Assembly (NCBI RefSeq): GCF_029664245.1
Contig: NZ_JANAIE010000001.1
Coordinates: forward strand, 372,001-436,000
Origin: Profundicola chukchiensis
GTDB taxonomy: Bacteria > Bacteroidota > Bacteroidia > Flavobacteriales > Weeksellaceae
DNA length: 64,000 bases
Reading direction: 5' to 3'
In this document: piece after piece, positions 53,000 through 62,169 of the stretch
Layout: the number at the start of each line of letters is the position of its first letter
Numbering within the stretch: the first letter of the stretch is position 1
The notes under the pieces: model-generated
Databases searched by the model: none
What the model was told of the DNA's origin: nothing
What the model saw: only the letters and a program-made list of their open reading frames with translations
Made by a program: the position numbers and the translations under genes

Positions 53000-54136
53000 A
53001 TGAAACTTCTTAACTTCAAAGTAGGTTTAGTTTTGGCCTTAACATTCGTTTTAAACACGACTCTTTTTGCCCAATCTCCAGAAAAATTGAGCTACCAAGC
53101 TGTAGTGAGAAATGCTGAGAACAACTTAGTGGCAAACACACAAGTTGGAATGCAGATTAGCATTTTACAAGGTTCTGAAAGCGGAGCGGTTGTTTATAGC
53201 GAGGTTTTAACTCCAACCACCAACGCGAATGGATTGGTGAGTGTTGCGATTGGCGAAGCTGCTGATTTGAGTAGCATCGATTGGTCAAATGGAACTTACT
53301 TTATTAAAACAGAAACAGATCCAAATGGAGGAACTGATTACAGCATCGTTGGAACATCTCAGTTATTAAGTGTTCCTTATGCATTACATGCAAAGTCAGC
53401 TGACGGGTTCACACCAGGAACTACACCAGGAGAAATGAAATACTGGAACGGTTCTGAATGGGCTGATGTAACTCCAGGAAACGAGGGTGATGTATTGACT
53501 TTTGTAAATAACACACCAACTTGGGTTGGCGAAGGCAGTGGAGAAGTTATTCCTACAGTTACGAACCCAACTACGGGTAAAATCTGGATGGACAAAAACT
53601 TAGGAGCTGAGCAAGTAGCTACTTCATCCTTTGACGAAGCTTCTTATGGAGATTTATACCAATGGGGACGCGGTACAGACGGTCACGAGAAAAGAACCTC
53701 TGCTTCTACTACTTCATTAAGTGATACAGATACGCCAGGACATGGTGATTTCATCATCAACGGAAACAGTCCATTTGACTGGAGAGTTCCTCAAAACCAC
53801 AACTTATGGGATGGCGCTGCAGGAATCAACAATCCTTGTCCAACAGGATTTAGATTACCAACCGAAAACGAATGGAACTTAGAAATGATGACTTGGTCTT
53901 CTATGAACGTTGCAGGTGCTTTTGATTCTGTGCTTAAATTACCAGCAGCTGGACAAAGAAGATACAGCGATGGAGATTTCTATGGTGTTGGTGTAAGTGG
54001 AAGCTACTGGGCAAGTACTTTATCTAACGAAGCAGGTGGAATCTATTCAAGATTTATGAACTTTAGATATAGCGCTTATGTAATTTCTGCACACCGTGCG
54101 ACAGCAAATAGTGTAAGATGTATTAAACATTACTAA
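53000..54136 (+). CDS. FISUMP-domain secreted protein
   Basis: A 378-aa protein. The signal peptide ends LFA|QSP. The YQAVVRNAENNLVANTQVGM segment starts a common Bacteroidota N-terminal domain, followed by the linker MKYWNGSEWADV and a FISUMP domain (MDKNLGAEQVATSSFDEASY, GYLYQWGRGTDGH-like GDLYQWGRG, FRLPTENEW, ending SVRCIKHY). The domain belongs to the C-type-lectin-like fold family. There is no T9SS tail. It is in an operon with the preceding T9SS gene and has a terminator at 54158-54203. Confidence 0.85.
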   Translation: MKLLNFKVGLVLALTFVLNTTLFAQSPEKLSYQAVVRNAENNLVANTQVGMQISILQGSESGAVVYSEVLTPTTNANGLVSVAIGEAADLSSIDWSNGTYFIKTETDPNGGTDYSIVGTSQLLSVPYALHAKSADGFTPGTTPGEMKYWNGSEWADVTPGNEGDVLTFVNNTPTWVGEGSGEVIPTVTNPTTGKIWMDKNLGAEQVATSSFDEASYGDLYQWGRGTDGHEKRTSASTTSLSDTDTPGHGDFIINGNSPFDWRVPQNHNLWDGAAGINNPCPTGFRLPTENEWNLEMMTWSSMNVAGAFDSVLKLPAAGQRRYSDGDFYGVGVSGSYWASTLSNEAGGIYSRFMNFRYSAYVISAHRATANSVRCIKHY

Positions 54137-54157
54137 AATTCATCTTTTTACATAGTT

Positions 54158-54203
54158 AAGAAAGTTTATAGAATGCAAGTTTTATAAACTTTCTTCTTTT
54201 TTA
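54158..54203 (+). terminator. Terminator after the FISUMP gene
   Basis: A 13-bp stem, AAGAAAGTTTATA/TATAAACTTTCTT, with a 12-base loop, then CTTTTTT. Confidence 0.85.
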
Positions 54204-54265
54204 GACCTATGGGTTTTTGTTCTCCTTAGAATTCAATTAATTTTAGCACCGATTAAAATCACCAC

Positions 54266-55669
54266 ATGAAGCTTAAGTTTATTTCAAGTCTACTTCTACT
54301 CTATTTTTTAAATCTTAGCCTGAATGCTCAGCACAATATTCATGGTTCTTTTCCTGGTTTAGCAGGACAACAAGTTAAATTAGTAAGCTTTAAAAACCTA
54401 GGAATTAAAAGCATAGACAGCATTAAAGTAGATGCTAAAGGAGATTTTAAACTTCAATTTCCAAAAGATCAAGTAGGAATGGCTTATTTGACAGCAGAAG
54501 ACAACAAGCCATTTATAATTGTATTAGACGGTGAAGATATTGTTTTGAATGGTCAGATTTTAAGTTATACGCAAGACGTAAACATTCTTGAGGGCAAACA
54601 AAACAAAATTTTCTCTCAATATGCTACAGAACATCCTAGAAGGGAACAGACCTATAGTGCTTGGGATTTCTTAGATAAAATCTATAGCCAAGATTCACTT
54701 TTTATGGTTCAACAAGAAGCCAAACTTGCTATTGAAAAGGAAAAAACACGAATTCAACAGGAGGATAATGCTTTCTTAAATAGCCTAGAAAAAGATACTT
54801 ACTTAAGTTATTATTTACCTTTAAGGAAATTGGTTAGTCAGGTTAGAACCATTGCTCAATACAGGTTTACAGAAATTCCTACGAGTATAGAAAGTTTCAG
54901 AAACCTAGATTATACCGATGAGCGTCTTTATACCAGTGGCATTTTAAAAGAAAGTATAGAAAATCATTTTTGGTTGATTGAAAACAGTGGCAAGGAATTG
55001 AATCAAGTCTATGAGGAAATGAAAATTTCTGTAGATGCCATGTTTAAACCTTTAGCAAAAGATACGGATAAATTGAATTTAGTGGCGACTCATCTTCTAA
55101 AACTGTTAGAAGAGCGCAGTATGTTTGAGGTAGCCGAACATTTATCTTTAAAGTTATTAAATGATAAGAAATACAATATCCACTCAGATTTAAAGCTAGA
55201 ATTAGAACGCTACCGAAGTGTTAAATTAGGCCAGAAAGCTCCTAATTTTAAATTGAAAGGAGATGTCTTTGCCCCTGACTATACTAAGAAGAGCAAGCCT
55301 AAGTCCTTAAACGATATCAAGGCTAAAAACACACTTATAATTTTCGGATCTAGCTGGTGTCCTGCTTGTCCGCCGGATTTAATGAAGATAGCTAAGCAAT
55401 ATCCACAATGGAAAGAATTAGGCTTGGAAGTCGTTTTTATTTCTTTAGATGAAGACAAGGAAATATTTAAGAACTTCGTAAAACCCTTTCCATTTATCAG
55501 CTTTAGTGATTATAAAAAATGGGAAAGTCCAATCGTTAAGGATTATTATGTAAATGCTACGCCAAGTTTCTTTTTATTAGACGATAAAAAAGAGATTATA
55601 ATTCGTCCCAATAGTTTAAATCATTTAGAAGCATGGATAGATTGGTATTTAATTCAAGGAAAAAAATAA
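54266..55669 (+). CDS. Secreted TlpA-like thioredoxin-fold protein
   Basis: A 467-aa protein. The signal peptide ends SLNA|QHN. An N-terminal DUF4369-like domain (about 25-115: LVSFKNLGIKSIDSIKVDAKG) precedes a helical middle part and a C-terminal thioredoxin domain with LGQKAPNFKLKG, SSWCPACPPDL (CxxC active site) and the cis-Pro in NATPSFFLLDD. Such proteins reduce disulfides in the periplasm. It is monocistronic; the ilv leader region follows. Confidence 0.88.
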   Translation: MKLKFISSLLLLYFLNLSLNAQHNIHGSFPGLAGQQVKLVSFKNLGIKSIDSIKVDAKGDFKLQFPKDQVGMAYLTAEDNKPFIIVLDGEDIVLNGQILSYTQDVNILEGKQNKIFSQYATEHPRREQTYSAWDFLDKIYSQDSLFMVQQEAKLAIEKEKTRIQQEDNAFLNSLEKDTYLSYYLPLRKLVSQVRTIAQYRFTEIPTSIESFRNLDYTDERLYTSGILKESIENHFWLIENSGKELNQVYEEMKISVDAMFKPLAKDTDKLNLVATHLLKLLEERSMFEVAEHLSLKLLNDKKYNIHSDLKLELERYRSVKLGQKAPNFKLKGDVFAPDYTKKSKPKSLNDIKAKNTLIIFGSSWCPACPPDLMKIAKQYPQWKELGLEVVFISLDEDKEIFKNFVKPFPFISFSDYKKWESPIVKDYYVNATPSFFLLDDKKEIIIRPNSLNHLEAWIDWYLIQGKK

Positions 55670-55766
55670 TTCTCACACCCAACATAACTCATTGAATTAA
55701 AATCAATTACATTACAATCTGAAGTAAAGAATTAATAGCCAGCCAAAATTTAATTCTCCAAAACTC

Positions 55767-55796
55767 TTTGAACTTTGAAATATTTACTTAGTTTTG
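55767..55796 (+). promoter_or_regulatory. Promoter of the ilv leader region
   Basis: TTTG (55767-55770) and TAGTTTTG (55789-55796), 18 bp apart, fit the Bacteroidota consensus. The start site would fall only a few bases before the ATG at 55805, so the leader message may be nearly leaderless. Confidence 0.6.
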
Positions 55797-55804
55797 CCAT
55801 CGAA

Positions 55805-55879
55805 ATGAGAAATTTATCTATTATTCCTGCTATTATTATTGCAATTGTGATTATCACACCTGCAACAGGGATGCTATAG
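55805..55879 (+). CDS. Isoleucine-rich leader peptide 1 (24 aa)
   Basis: ATG to TAG encodes 24 residues starting MRNLSIIPAIIIA and ending VIITPATGML: eight Ile, one Val, two Leu and two Thr. A 24-base gap then leads to an intrinsic terminator. Such peptides control amino-acid operons by ribosome stalling at codons of the scarce amino acid. It differs in sequence from leaders 2 and 3. It lies at the head of the region that includes ilvE-ilvA. Confidence 0.7.
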   Translation: MRNLSIIPAIIIAIVIITPATGML

Positions 55880-55902
55880 AAAAAATATAAAATTATATCT
55901 AA

Positions 55903-55933
55903 AAGCCTCCCGAGAAATCAGGAGGCTTTTTTT
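55903..55933 (+). terminator. Attenuator terminator 1
   Basis: AAGCCTCC (55903-55910) and GGAGGCTT (55921-55928) with a T run. A competing structure is not obvious; only a 4-5 bp GGGA/TCCC pairing was seen. Confidence 0.75.
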
Positions 55934-55948
55934 ATTAGTTAAAACAAA

Positions 55949-56005
55949 ATGACAACACATACAAACATTATTATTATCAGCATTATTATTCGCTCCCTAG
56001 AGTGA
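55949..56005 (+). CDS. Isoleucine-rich leader peptide 2 (18 aa)
   Basis: It encodes MTTHTNIIIISIIIRSLE: seven Ile (six before the first Arg in two runs) plus three Thr. The stop codon lies inside GAGTGAG (56000-56006), which can pair with CTCACTC (56037-56043) in the downstream terminator. A ribosome stalled at the Ile codons would leave GAGTGAG free (antitermination); one that finishes would cover it (termination). Sequence and layout are nearly the same as leader 3. Confidence 0.75.
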   Translation: MTTHTNIIIISIIIRSLE

Positions 56006-56028
56006 GGATTGCTGGTATCTATAATACT

Positions 56029-56063
56029 AAGCCTTTCTCACTCACCTGAGGAAGGCTTTTTTT
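56029..56063 (+). terminator. Attenuator terminator 2
   Basis: A 12-position stem, AAGCCTTTCTCA/TGAGGAAGGCTT with one T:G, loop CTCACC, then a T run. Confidence 0.85.
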
Positions 56064-56115
56064 GTTTAAAAACTTAAGAAAACATTGAATTAAATTTTAA
56101 TTATAAAACGTAAAC

Positions 56116-57717
56116 ATGAAAAAAAGACTTTTAATCAGCTTATTCTCCTGCCTTCCCTTACTCGGAACGGCACAAGTATTCCAAGAAAACTTTGATGGCG
56201 ATGGACCTGGAATCGATGCTTGGACTGTATTGGACTTAGATGGAAATACCGTTGCTCCTCCTGTGAGTGAAATTACAGACGCTTGGGTGGCTATCGACCG
56301 TGGAGGGCCTGCTCCAAATTATGGTGGTCCAGATGGAGATTTTGCCGCAGCGAGCACATCATTTTATATTCCGGATGGTATCGCTAATGATTGGCTTATC
56401 TCTCCAGAGTTCACAGTAACTGGTGAGTCACCTTATTTAGTATGGGATGCCAAAGGTACCGATCCTAGATTTTTAGATGGTTATAAAGTAATGCTTGCGC
56501 CATCAGCTGGTGATTCTCCAGAGGATTTTAGCGTAGAATTATTTAGTACTGAAGCTGAAAATTTTGACTGGACAACAAGACATGTAGATCTTTCTGCATA
56601 TCTAGATCAAACTGTAAGAATAGCTTTTGTAAACAATAGTGAAAACAAATTTGTTCTACTTATAGATAATATTTTAGTCGACGAATATACTCCTGCCCCA
56701 GTGCCTGACTGTACTTCACTTAACCTTCCAGTGGATGGTGCGACTGAGGTTGAGTTTACAGAAGGTGTGTTATTTAGCTGGGAACCAGTTGGCGATACTG
56801 AAGGAATCGAATATGACTTTTATTTGGACATGCATCCTAACCCTACCACTTTAATCGGTACAACCAGCGAAACATCGGTAACGGTATCTGGAATCACACA
56901 TGGAGGAACAACGCATTATTGGAAAGTTGTCCCAAAGAACACAAGTGGAGAAGCTAGCGATTGTAATGAATTTTATTTTACCACCATTGAAATGAATGTT
57001 GCACCATATTGTGGTCCTTTAAACTTCTCATTCAATGTCGAGCCGATAAGCTATGTAAGTTTTGGTGGCATGACAAATGAATCAGATGCTGCTTTGAACA
57101 ACTCTCCAGCACACGAAGTATTCTTAGATCAAGTTGCCAATGTATCTCCTGGCACTACTGAGACAATTGTTATCAAAGGAAATACAAATGGTCCTTGGGA
57201 GAATTCTTTAATGGTGTTTATCGACTGGAATCAAGATGGAGATTTTGATGACGAAAATGAAACCTATACGATACCTACACCTTTAGCCGGATCTGATGGA
57301 TTAGACGATGTTCAAGTATCCTATGATATAGAGGTTCCTTCTGATGCATTGCTAGGAAACACCCGTATGAGAGTTAAAAAGAACTTTGGCCCACAGAATT
57401 TAGAAAATCCTTGCGTAGGTGGAAGTTTCGGACAAGCAGAAGATTATACTGTAAACGTAGGAAGCCTATCTGTTCATGATGTTGATTTATTGGAATTTAG
57501 CTACTATCCAAACCCAGTTAAAAATGTTTTAACCTTTAAAACAAATCAATCTCTTAATGAGGTAAGTGTTTATGATGCTATGGGTAAATTCTTAATGAAC
57601 AAGAAGTTTACTAACTCAGAATATCAATTAAATTTATCTCACCTACCTACAGGCGTTTACACCCTTGTAGCTAGTTTAGAAGACAAAACAAAAACCTTTA
57701 AAGTTGTAAAAAAATAA
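56116..57717 (+). CDS. Secreted choice-of-anchor/GEVED protein with T9SS tail
   Basis: A 533-aa protein with a signal peptide ending LLGTA|QVF. A lectin-like/MAM-type domain (about 25-195, FQENFDGDG to FVLLIDNILVDE) precedes a fibronectin III-like domain (about 205-290) and a GEVED domain (about 300-455, with VFIDWNQDGDFDDENETY and AEDYTVNV). A type A T9SS domain ends the chain (FSYYPNPVKNVLTFKT to TFKVVKK). It belongs to the extracellular T9SS cargo group. It sits between attenuators 2 and 3, so its message would be controlled like the ilv operon; whether it is part of the same transcript is open. Confidence 0.88.
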   Translation: MKKRLLISLFSCLPLLGTAQVFQENFDGDGPGIDAWTVLDLDGNTVAPPVSEITDAWVAIDRGGPAPNYGGPDGDFAAASTSFYIPDGIANDWLISPEFTVTGESPYLVWDAKGTDPRFLDGYKVMLAPSAGDSPEDFSVELFSTEAENFDWTTRHVDLSAYLDQTVRIAFVNNSENKFVLLIDNILVDEYTPAPVPDCTSLNLPVDGATEVEFTEGVLFSWEPVGDTEGIEYDFYLDMHPNPTTLIGTTSETSVTVSGITHGGTTHYWKVVPKNTSGEASDCNEFYFTTIEMNVAPYCGPLNFSFNVEPISYVSFGGMTNESDAALNNSPAHEVFLDQVANVSPGTTETIVIKGNTNGPWENSLMVFIDWNQDGDFDDENETYTIPTPLAGSDGLDDVQVSYDIEVPSDALLGNTRMRVKKNFGPQNLENPCVGGSFGQAEDYTVNVGSLSVHDVDLLEFSYYPNPVKNVLTFKTNQSLNEVSVYDAMGKFLMNKKFTNSEYQLNLSHLPTGVYTLVASLEDKTKTFKVVKK

Positions 57718-57744
57718 TTTAAAAACTTAGAACAAACACACATC

Positions 57745-57801
57745 ATGACAACTTTCACTAACATTATTATCAGCATTATTATTATTCGCTCCCCCGAGTG
57801 A
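57745..57801 (+). CDS. Isoleucine-rich leader peptide 3 (18 aa)
   Basis: It encodes MTTFTNIIISIIIIRSPE, with seven Ile, and differs from leader 2 at only a few positions. The stop codon is inside GAGTGAG (57796-57802), which can pair with CTCATTC (57833-57839) with one G:U in place of a G:C. It is the leader directly in front of ilvE. The ATG is preceded by AACACACATC without a Shine-Dalgarno sequence, usual for the phylum. Confidence 0.78.
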   Translation: MTTFTNIIISIIIIRSPE

Positions 57802-57824
57802 GGAATGCTGCTATACCTATATCT

Positions 57825-57861
57825 AAGCCTTTCTCATTCATTTGAGAAAGGCTTTTTTTTT
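57825..57861 (+). terminator. Attenuator terminator 3
   Basis: A perfect 12-bp stem, AAGCCTTTCTCA/TGAGAAAGGCTT, loop TTCATT, then a run of nine T. It lies 32 bp before ilvE. Confidence 0.9.
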
Positions 57862-57893
57862 AACCAAAATTCAAAATTTAATAATCACATACC

Positions 57894-58781
57894 ATGTACT
57901 ACAACGACAACACATTAATCTATCTCGACGGAGAATTTGTTAAAGCCAATGAAGCTTCCACAGATTTATACAGTCAAACGCTTCACTACGGATACGGCGT
58001 TTTTGAAGGAATTCGCGCCTATGCTACAGAGGACGGAACTCAAGTTTTTAAATCTCATGAGCATTACGAACGCTTGAAAAAATCAGCAGAGCTTATTCAA
58101 ATTCCATTCGAGTATGATGTGCAAGCATTAGTGGATGCTACGGATGAATTGCTGCGTAGAAATAAGCTAACGGATGCCTATGTTCGTCCTTTGGTGTTCT
58201 GTGATCCCAACATGACACTAGCGCGACCAAACAATGTTTCTATCATGATCTGCGCTTGGGAATGGGGCGCTTATTTGGGCGACAAACAATTGCGTTTAAC
58301 GGTTTCCTCTTATTGCCGACCACACCCCCGTTCTATCAAAATCGAAGCTAAAGTTTGCGGACATTATGTGAATTCAATTCTTGCTACAAATGAAGCCAAA
58401 GATAAAGGCTATGACGAAGCCTTGCTTTTGGATAGCGATGGCTTCTTGGCAGAAGGTCCGGGCGCTAATTTATTCTTCGAAAAAGATGGTGTTTTATTCA
58501 CGCCGCAATTGGGAAATATCCTTCCCGGAATTACGCGCGCAACTGTGTTAGAATTAGCCGAAGAACTTGGGTTGGAGGTTCAGCAAGGCTTATTTAAGCC
58601 GAATGAATTATTTGAAGCAGATAGTGCTTTCTACTGTGGAACAGCCGCTGAAGTCATTGGAATTGCTTCGGTTGATGAAACTGTATTTCCAAAAGCTTGG
58701 AAAGATTCATTAGGAAGAAAATTACAAGATGCTTACTCAAAAAGAGTGAGAGAAACTTCAAACGTATTGAGCAAAAATTAA
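57894..58781 (+). CDS. ilvE: Branched-chain amino acid aminotransferase
   Basis: A 295-aa fold-IV PLP enzyme. It starts with [16 protein letters not shown] and has [14 protein letters not shown] (30-43), the PLP-linked Lys153 in [10 protein letters not shown], and the [12 protein letters not shown] and GTAAEVIGI loops. It transaminates the keto acids of Ile, Val and Leu. It is the first gene of the ilv operon and is 2 bp from ilvD. Confidence 0.95.
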   Translation: MYYNDNTLIYLDGEFVKANEASTDLYSQTLHYGYGVFEGIRAYATEDGTQVFKSHEHYERLKKSAELIQIPFEYDVQALVDATDELLRRNKLTDAYVRPLVFCDPNMTLARPNNVSIMICAWEWGAYLGDKQLRLTVSSYCRPHPRSIKIEAKVCGHYVNSILATNEAKDKGYDEALLLDSDGFLAEGPGANLFFEKDGVLFTPQLGNILPGITRATVLELAEELGLEVQQGLFKPNELFEADSAFYCGTAAEVIGIASVDETVFPKAWKDSLGRKLQDAYSKRVRETSNVLSKN

Positions 58782-58783
58782 TC

Positions 58784-60460
58784 ATGAAAACTTTAAATAA
58801 ATACAGTAAAACAATCACGCAAAACGAATCTCAACCTGCTGCACAAGCTATGCTTTACGGTATAGGCTTGACGGAAGAAGACATGCAAAAAGCACAAGTC
58901 GGGATTGTGAGTACAGGTTACGAAGGAAATACCTGCAATATGCACTTGAACGACTTGGCGAAAGAAGTCAAAACAGGAGTCCAAAATGAAAATCTTGTTG
59001 GATTAATTTTCAACACAATTGGCGTAAGTGATGGGATTTCCAACGGAACAGATGGAATGCGATTTTCATTGGTTTCCCGTGATGTTATTGCTGATTCAAT
59101 CGAAACGGTGGTTAGCGCACAATGGTACGACGCAGTTTTAGCCGTAGTGGGTTGTGATAAAAACATGCCTGGTTCTATCATCGCCATGGGCAGATTAAAT
59201 CGTCCTGCTATCATGATTTACGGTGGAAGCATTCATTCAGGAAAATGGAAAGGTGAATCTTTGAATATCGTTTCGGCATTTGAAGCCTTGGGCAAGAAGT
59301 TCAACAACACGATAAGTCCGGAGGATTTCAAAGACGTCATCAAAAATGCCTGTCCTGGTGCAGGTGCTTGTGGCGGAATGTACACTGCCAACACGATGGC
59401 TTCTGCCATTGAAGCTCTGGGAATGAGTTTGCCTTACAGTTCTTCAAATCCTGCTTTGAGCGCTGAGAAAAATCAAGAATGTTTAGCTGCTGGAAAGGCG
59501 ATACGCGTATTACTTGAAAAAGATATCAAACCCAAAGACATCATGACCAAAAAGGCATTTGAAAATGCAATTACCATGGTTACTGTTTTGGGTGGTTCTA
59601 CCAATGCGGTCTTGCACTTAATCGCGATGGCGCATGCTGTAGACATCGAGTTAACATTAGAAGATTTCCAGAAAATCAGCGATAAAGTTCCTGTTTTAGC
59701 CGATTTAAAACCAAGCGGTAAATACTTGATGGAGGATTTACATGCTGTTGGTGGAGTTCCTGCAGTGATGAAATACTTACTCGCCAACAACTTGCTTCAC
59801 GGTGATTGTTTAACCGTAACAGGAAAAACAGTTGCCGATAATTTAGCTGAAGTTCCAGCTTTAACGGCAGGTCAGGAAGTGTTTTTCTCCTTGGATTCTC
59901 CTGTTAAAGAAACGGGGCATTTACAAATCCTTTTTGGGAATTTGTCACCCAATGGAAGTGTGGCGAAAATCAGTGGAAACGAAGGTGAATATTTTGAAGG
60001 TTCTGCAAAAGTTTACAACGATGAATACGCAGCAATTGATGGAATAAAAAGCGGCGAAGTGAAATCAGGAGATGTGGTGGTGATTCGCTACTGTGGACCG
60101 AAAGGAGGTCCTGGAATGCCAGAAATGCTCAAGCCAACTTCTGCTATCATGGGCGCTGGTCTTGGGAAAAGTGTTGCGCTTATTACCGATGGAAGATTCT
60201 CAGGTGGAACGCATGGATTTGTGGTGGGGCACATCACTCCTGAGGCTTATGACGGAGGAACAATTGCTCTTGTTGAAAATGGTGATACGATTAAAATTGA
60301 CGCGAAGCACAATACCATAGATTTAAAAGTGAGTGACGTGGAATTAGCAAAGCGAAAGTTGAATTGGAAGCGACCGGAGCTTAAAGCGAAAAAGGGAGTG
60401 CTGTATAAATATGCAAAGTGTGTTTCGTGCGCATCTACAGGTTGTGTAACAGATAAATAA
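58784..60460 (+). CDS. ilvD: Dihydroxy-acid dehydratase
   Basis: A 558-aa enzyme counted from the ATG at 58784 ([13 protein letters not shown]). A longer frame starting at 58697 would overlap ilvE and is not needed. It has [11 protein letters not shown] and [16 protein letters not shown] (Fe-S cluster Cys) and the GRFSGGTHG and [11 protein letters not shown] motifs. It dehydrates dihydroxyacids to the keto acids used by IlvE. It is 2 bp from ilvE and overlaps ilvB by one base. Confidence 0.95.
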   Translation: MKTLNKYSKTITQNESQPAAQAMLYGIGLTEEDMQKAQVGIVSTGYEGNTCNMHLNDLAKEVKTGVQNENLVGLIFNTIGVSDGISNGTDGMRFSLVSRDVIADSIETVVSAQWYDAVLAVVGCDKNMPGSIIAMGRLNRPAIMIYGGSIHSGKWKGESLNIVSAFEALGKKFNNTISPEDFKDVIKNACPGAGACGGMYTANTMASAIEALGMSLPYSSSNPALSAEKNQECLAAGKAIRVLLEKDIKPKDIMTKKAFENAITMVTVLGGSTNAVLHLIAMAHAVDIELTLEDFQKISDKVPVLADLKPSGKYLMEDLHAVGGVPAVMKYLLANNLLHGDCLTVTGKTVADNLAEVPALTAGQEVFFSLDSPVKETGHLQILFGNLSPNGSVAKISGNEGEYFEGSAKVYNDEYAAIDGIKSGEVKSGDVVVIRYCGPKGGPGMPEMLKPTSAIMGAGLGKSVALITDGRFSGGTHGFVVGHITPEAYDGGTIALVENGDTIKIDAKHNTIDLKVSDVELAKRKLNWKRPELKAKKGVLYKYAKCVSCASTGCVTDK

Positions 60461-62163
60461 TGAAAGAAATGACAACAACAAAAACAACAGGCGCTCAAGC
60501 GGTAATGAAATCATTGGTCGCAGAACAAGTCGATACGATATTTGGATATCCCGGAGGAGCAATTATGCCAATTTATGATGCTTTATACGACTATGAAGAT
60601 GCGGTAAAACACATTTTAGTTCGTCATGAACAAGGCGCAACACATGCTGCTCAGGGTTATGCGCGAACATCAGGGAAAACGGGAGTAGTTTTCGCCACTT
60701 CTGGACCGGGAGCAACGAATTTAATTACAGGTTTGGCGGATGCCATGATCGATTCAACACCTTTGGTTTGCATCACAGGACAGGTGGATTCAAAACTGTT
60801 GGGAACGGATGCTTTCCAAGAAACAGATGTGGTGGGAATTTCTATGCCGATTACAAAATGGAATACCCAAGTAACCAAAGCAGAAGATATTCCAGCGGCG
60901 ATTGCAAAGGCGTTTTATATTGCGAAATCTGGTCGTCCAGGACCTGTTTTAATCGACATTACCAAGGATGCTCAGTTTGGTGAAATGGAATTTCAGTACG
61001 AAAAATGTACGACCATCCGCAGTTATCGTCCGAAACCAAAATTGAATTCTGCATTAGTTGAAGAAGCTGCCAATTTAATCAATGGAGCGAAAAAACCGTA
61101 TTTATTGATCGGTCAAGGCATCATGCTTTCGAATGCAGAACAAGAACTTTTAAAATTCGTTGAAAAATCTGGAATTCCAGTGGCTTCTACTCTTTTAGGA
61201 TTGGGTGCTTTCCCAAATCATCATCCTTTATATGCTGGTTATTTAGGAATGCACGGAGATTATGCTGCGAATATCAAAACCAACGAATGTGATGTGCTGA
61301 TTGCCATCGGAATGCGCTTCGATGATAGGGTAACGGGTGATGTTTCTCGTTATGCCAAACAAGCAAAAGTGATTCATATAGATATAGATGCTGCAGAGCT
61401 GAATAAAATTGTTCAAACAGAAGTTGGAATTCATGCAGATGCCAAAGAAGTATTGACTGTTTTAACAGAATTGGTTCACCCAAAAGAACATACGGCTTGG
61501 TTACAGGAATTCAGAGATCTTAAGAAAGTTGAGGTTGAAACTTTGCAAAAAAGTACAGACGAATCACTCAGCGATGAAATAAAAATGGAAGAAGTGATTA
61601 AGGTGCTTTCTGAAATCACCAAGGGAGAAGCGGTTGTTGTTACCGATGTTGGTCAGCACCAAATGTTGACTGCGCGTTATTACGAATACAATAAAACGAA
61701 GAGCAACATTACTTCTGGAGGATTAGGAACGATGGGATTCGCACTTCCTGCGGCGATTGGAGCGAAGTTCGGTGCGCCTAAAAAACCCGTAATTGCTATT
61801 ATCGGAGATGGCGGATTTCAAATGACTTTACAGGAATTGGGCACGATTTTACAAAGTGAAGTGGATGTGAAAATCGTCATTCTGAACAATCGATTCCTTG
61901 GAATGGTGAGACAATGGCAGCAACTATTTTTTGAAAAACGCTATTCTTTCACCCATATGGTCAGCCCAAATTTCACTGCGTTGGCTCAGGCCTACTCTAT
62001 CAGCGCTAAAAAAGTGGAAGCTCGTGAGGATTTGAAAGAGAATTTATTAAAAATGTTGAATCACAATGGTCCTTATTTACTGGAAGTCATGGTGGCAAAG
62101 GAGGAAAACGTTTTCCCTATGATTTGCACTGGCGCTTCGGTTTCAGAAGTACGATTAAACTAA
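60460..62163 (+). CDS. ilvB: Acetolactate synthase large subunit
   Basis: A 567-aa ThDP enzyme. IFGYPGGAIMPIYDAL and VRHEQGATHAAQGYAR (activating Glu) are in the N-terminal domain. GDGGFQMTLQELGT binds Mg-ThDP in the C-terminal domain. It makes acetolactate and acetohydroxybutyrate, the first shared step. The start overlaps the ilvD stop (TAATG); a second in-frame ATG is three codons downstream. Confidence 0.95.
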   Translation: MKEMTTTKTTGAQAVMKSLVAEQVDTIFGYPGGAIMPIYDALYDYEDAVKHILVRHEQGATHAAQGYARTSGKTGVVFATSGPGATNLITGLADAMIDSTPLVCITGQVDSKLLGTDAFQETDVVGISMPITKWNTQVTKAEDIPAAIAKAFYIAKSGRPGPVLIDITKDAQFGEMEFQYEKCTTIRSYRPKPKLNSALVEEAANLINGAKKPYLLIGQGIMLSNAEQELLKFVEKSGIPVASTLLGLGAFPNHHPLYAGYLGMHGDYAANIKTNECDVLIAIGMRFDDRVTGDVSRYAKQAKVIHIDIDAAELNKIVQTEVGIHADAKEVLTVLTELVHPKEHTAWLQEFRDLKKVEVETLQKSTDESLSDEIKMEEVIKVLSEITKGEAVVVTDVGQHQMLTARYYEYNKTKSNITSGGLGTMGFALPAAIGAKFGAPKKPVIAIIGDGGFQMTLQELGTILQSEVDVKIVILNNRFLGMVRQWQQLFFEKRYSFTHMVSPNFTALAQAYSISAKKVEAREDLKENLLKMLNHNGPYLLEVMVAKEENVFPMICTGASVSEVRLN

Positions 62164-62169
62164 TAAAAA

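Noticed and set aside
53000-54136. FISUMP protein as target of a diversity-generating retroelement
   Set aside because: The fold could fit, but there is no reverse transcriptase, accessory gene or template repeat in the window.
58697-58783. Longer N-terminus for IlvD starting inside ilvE
   Set aside because: The ATG at 58784 gives the normal family length and start ([10 protein letters not shown]) with a 2-bp gap; the extension only reads ilvE in another frame.
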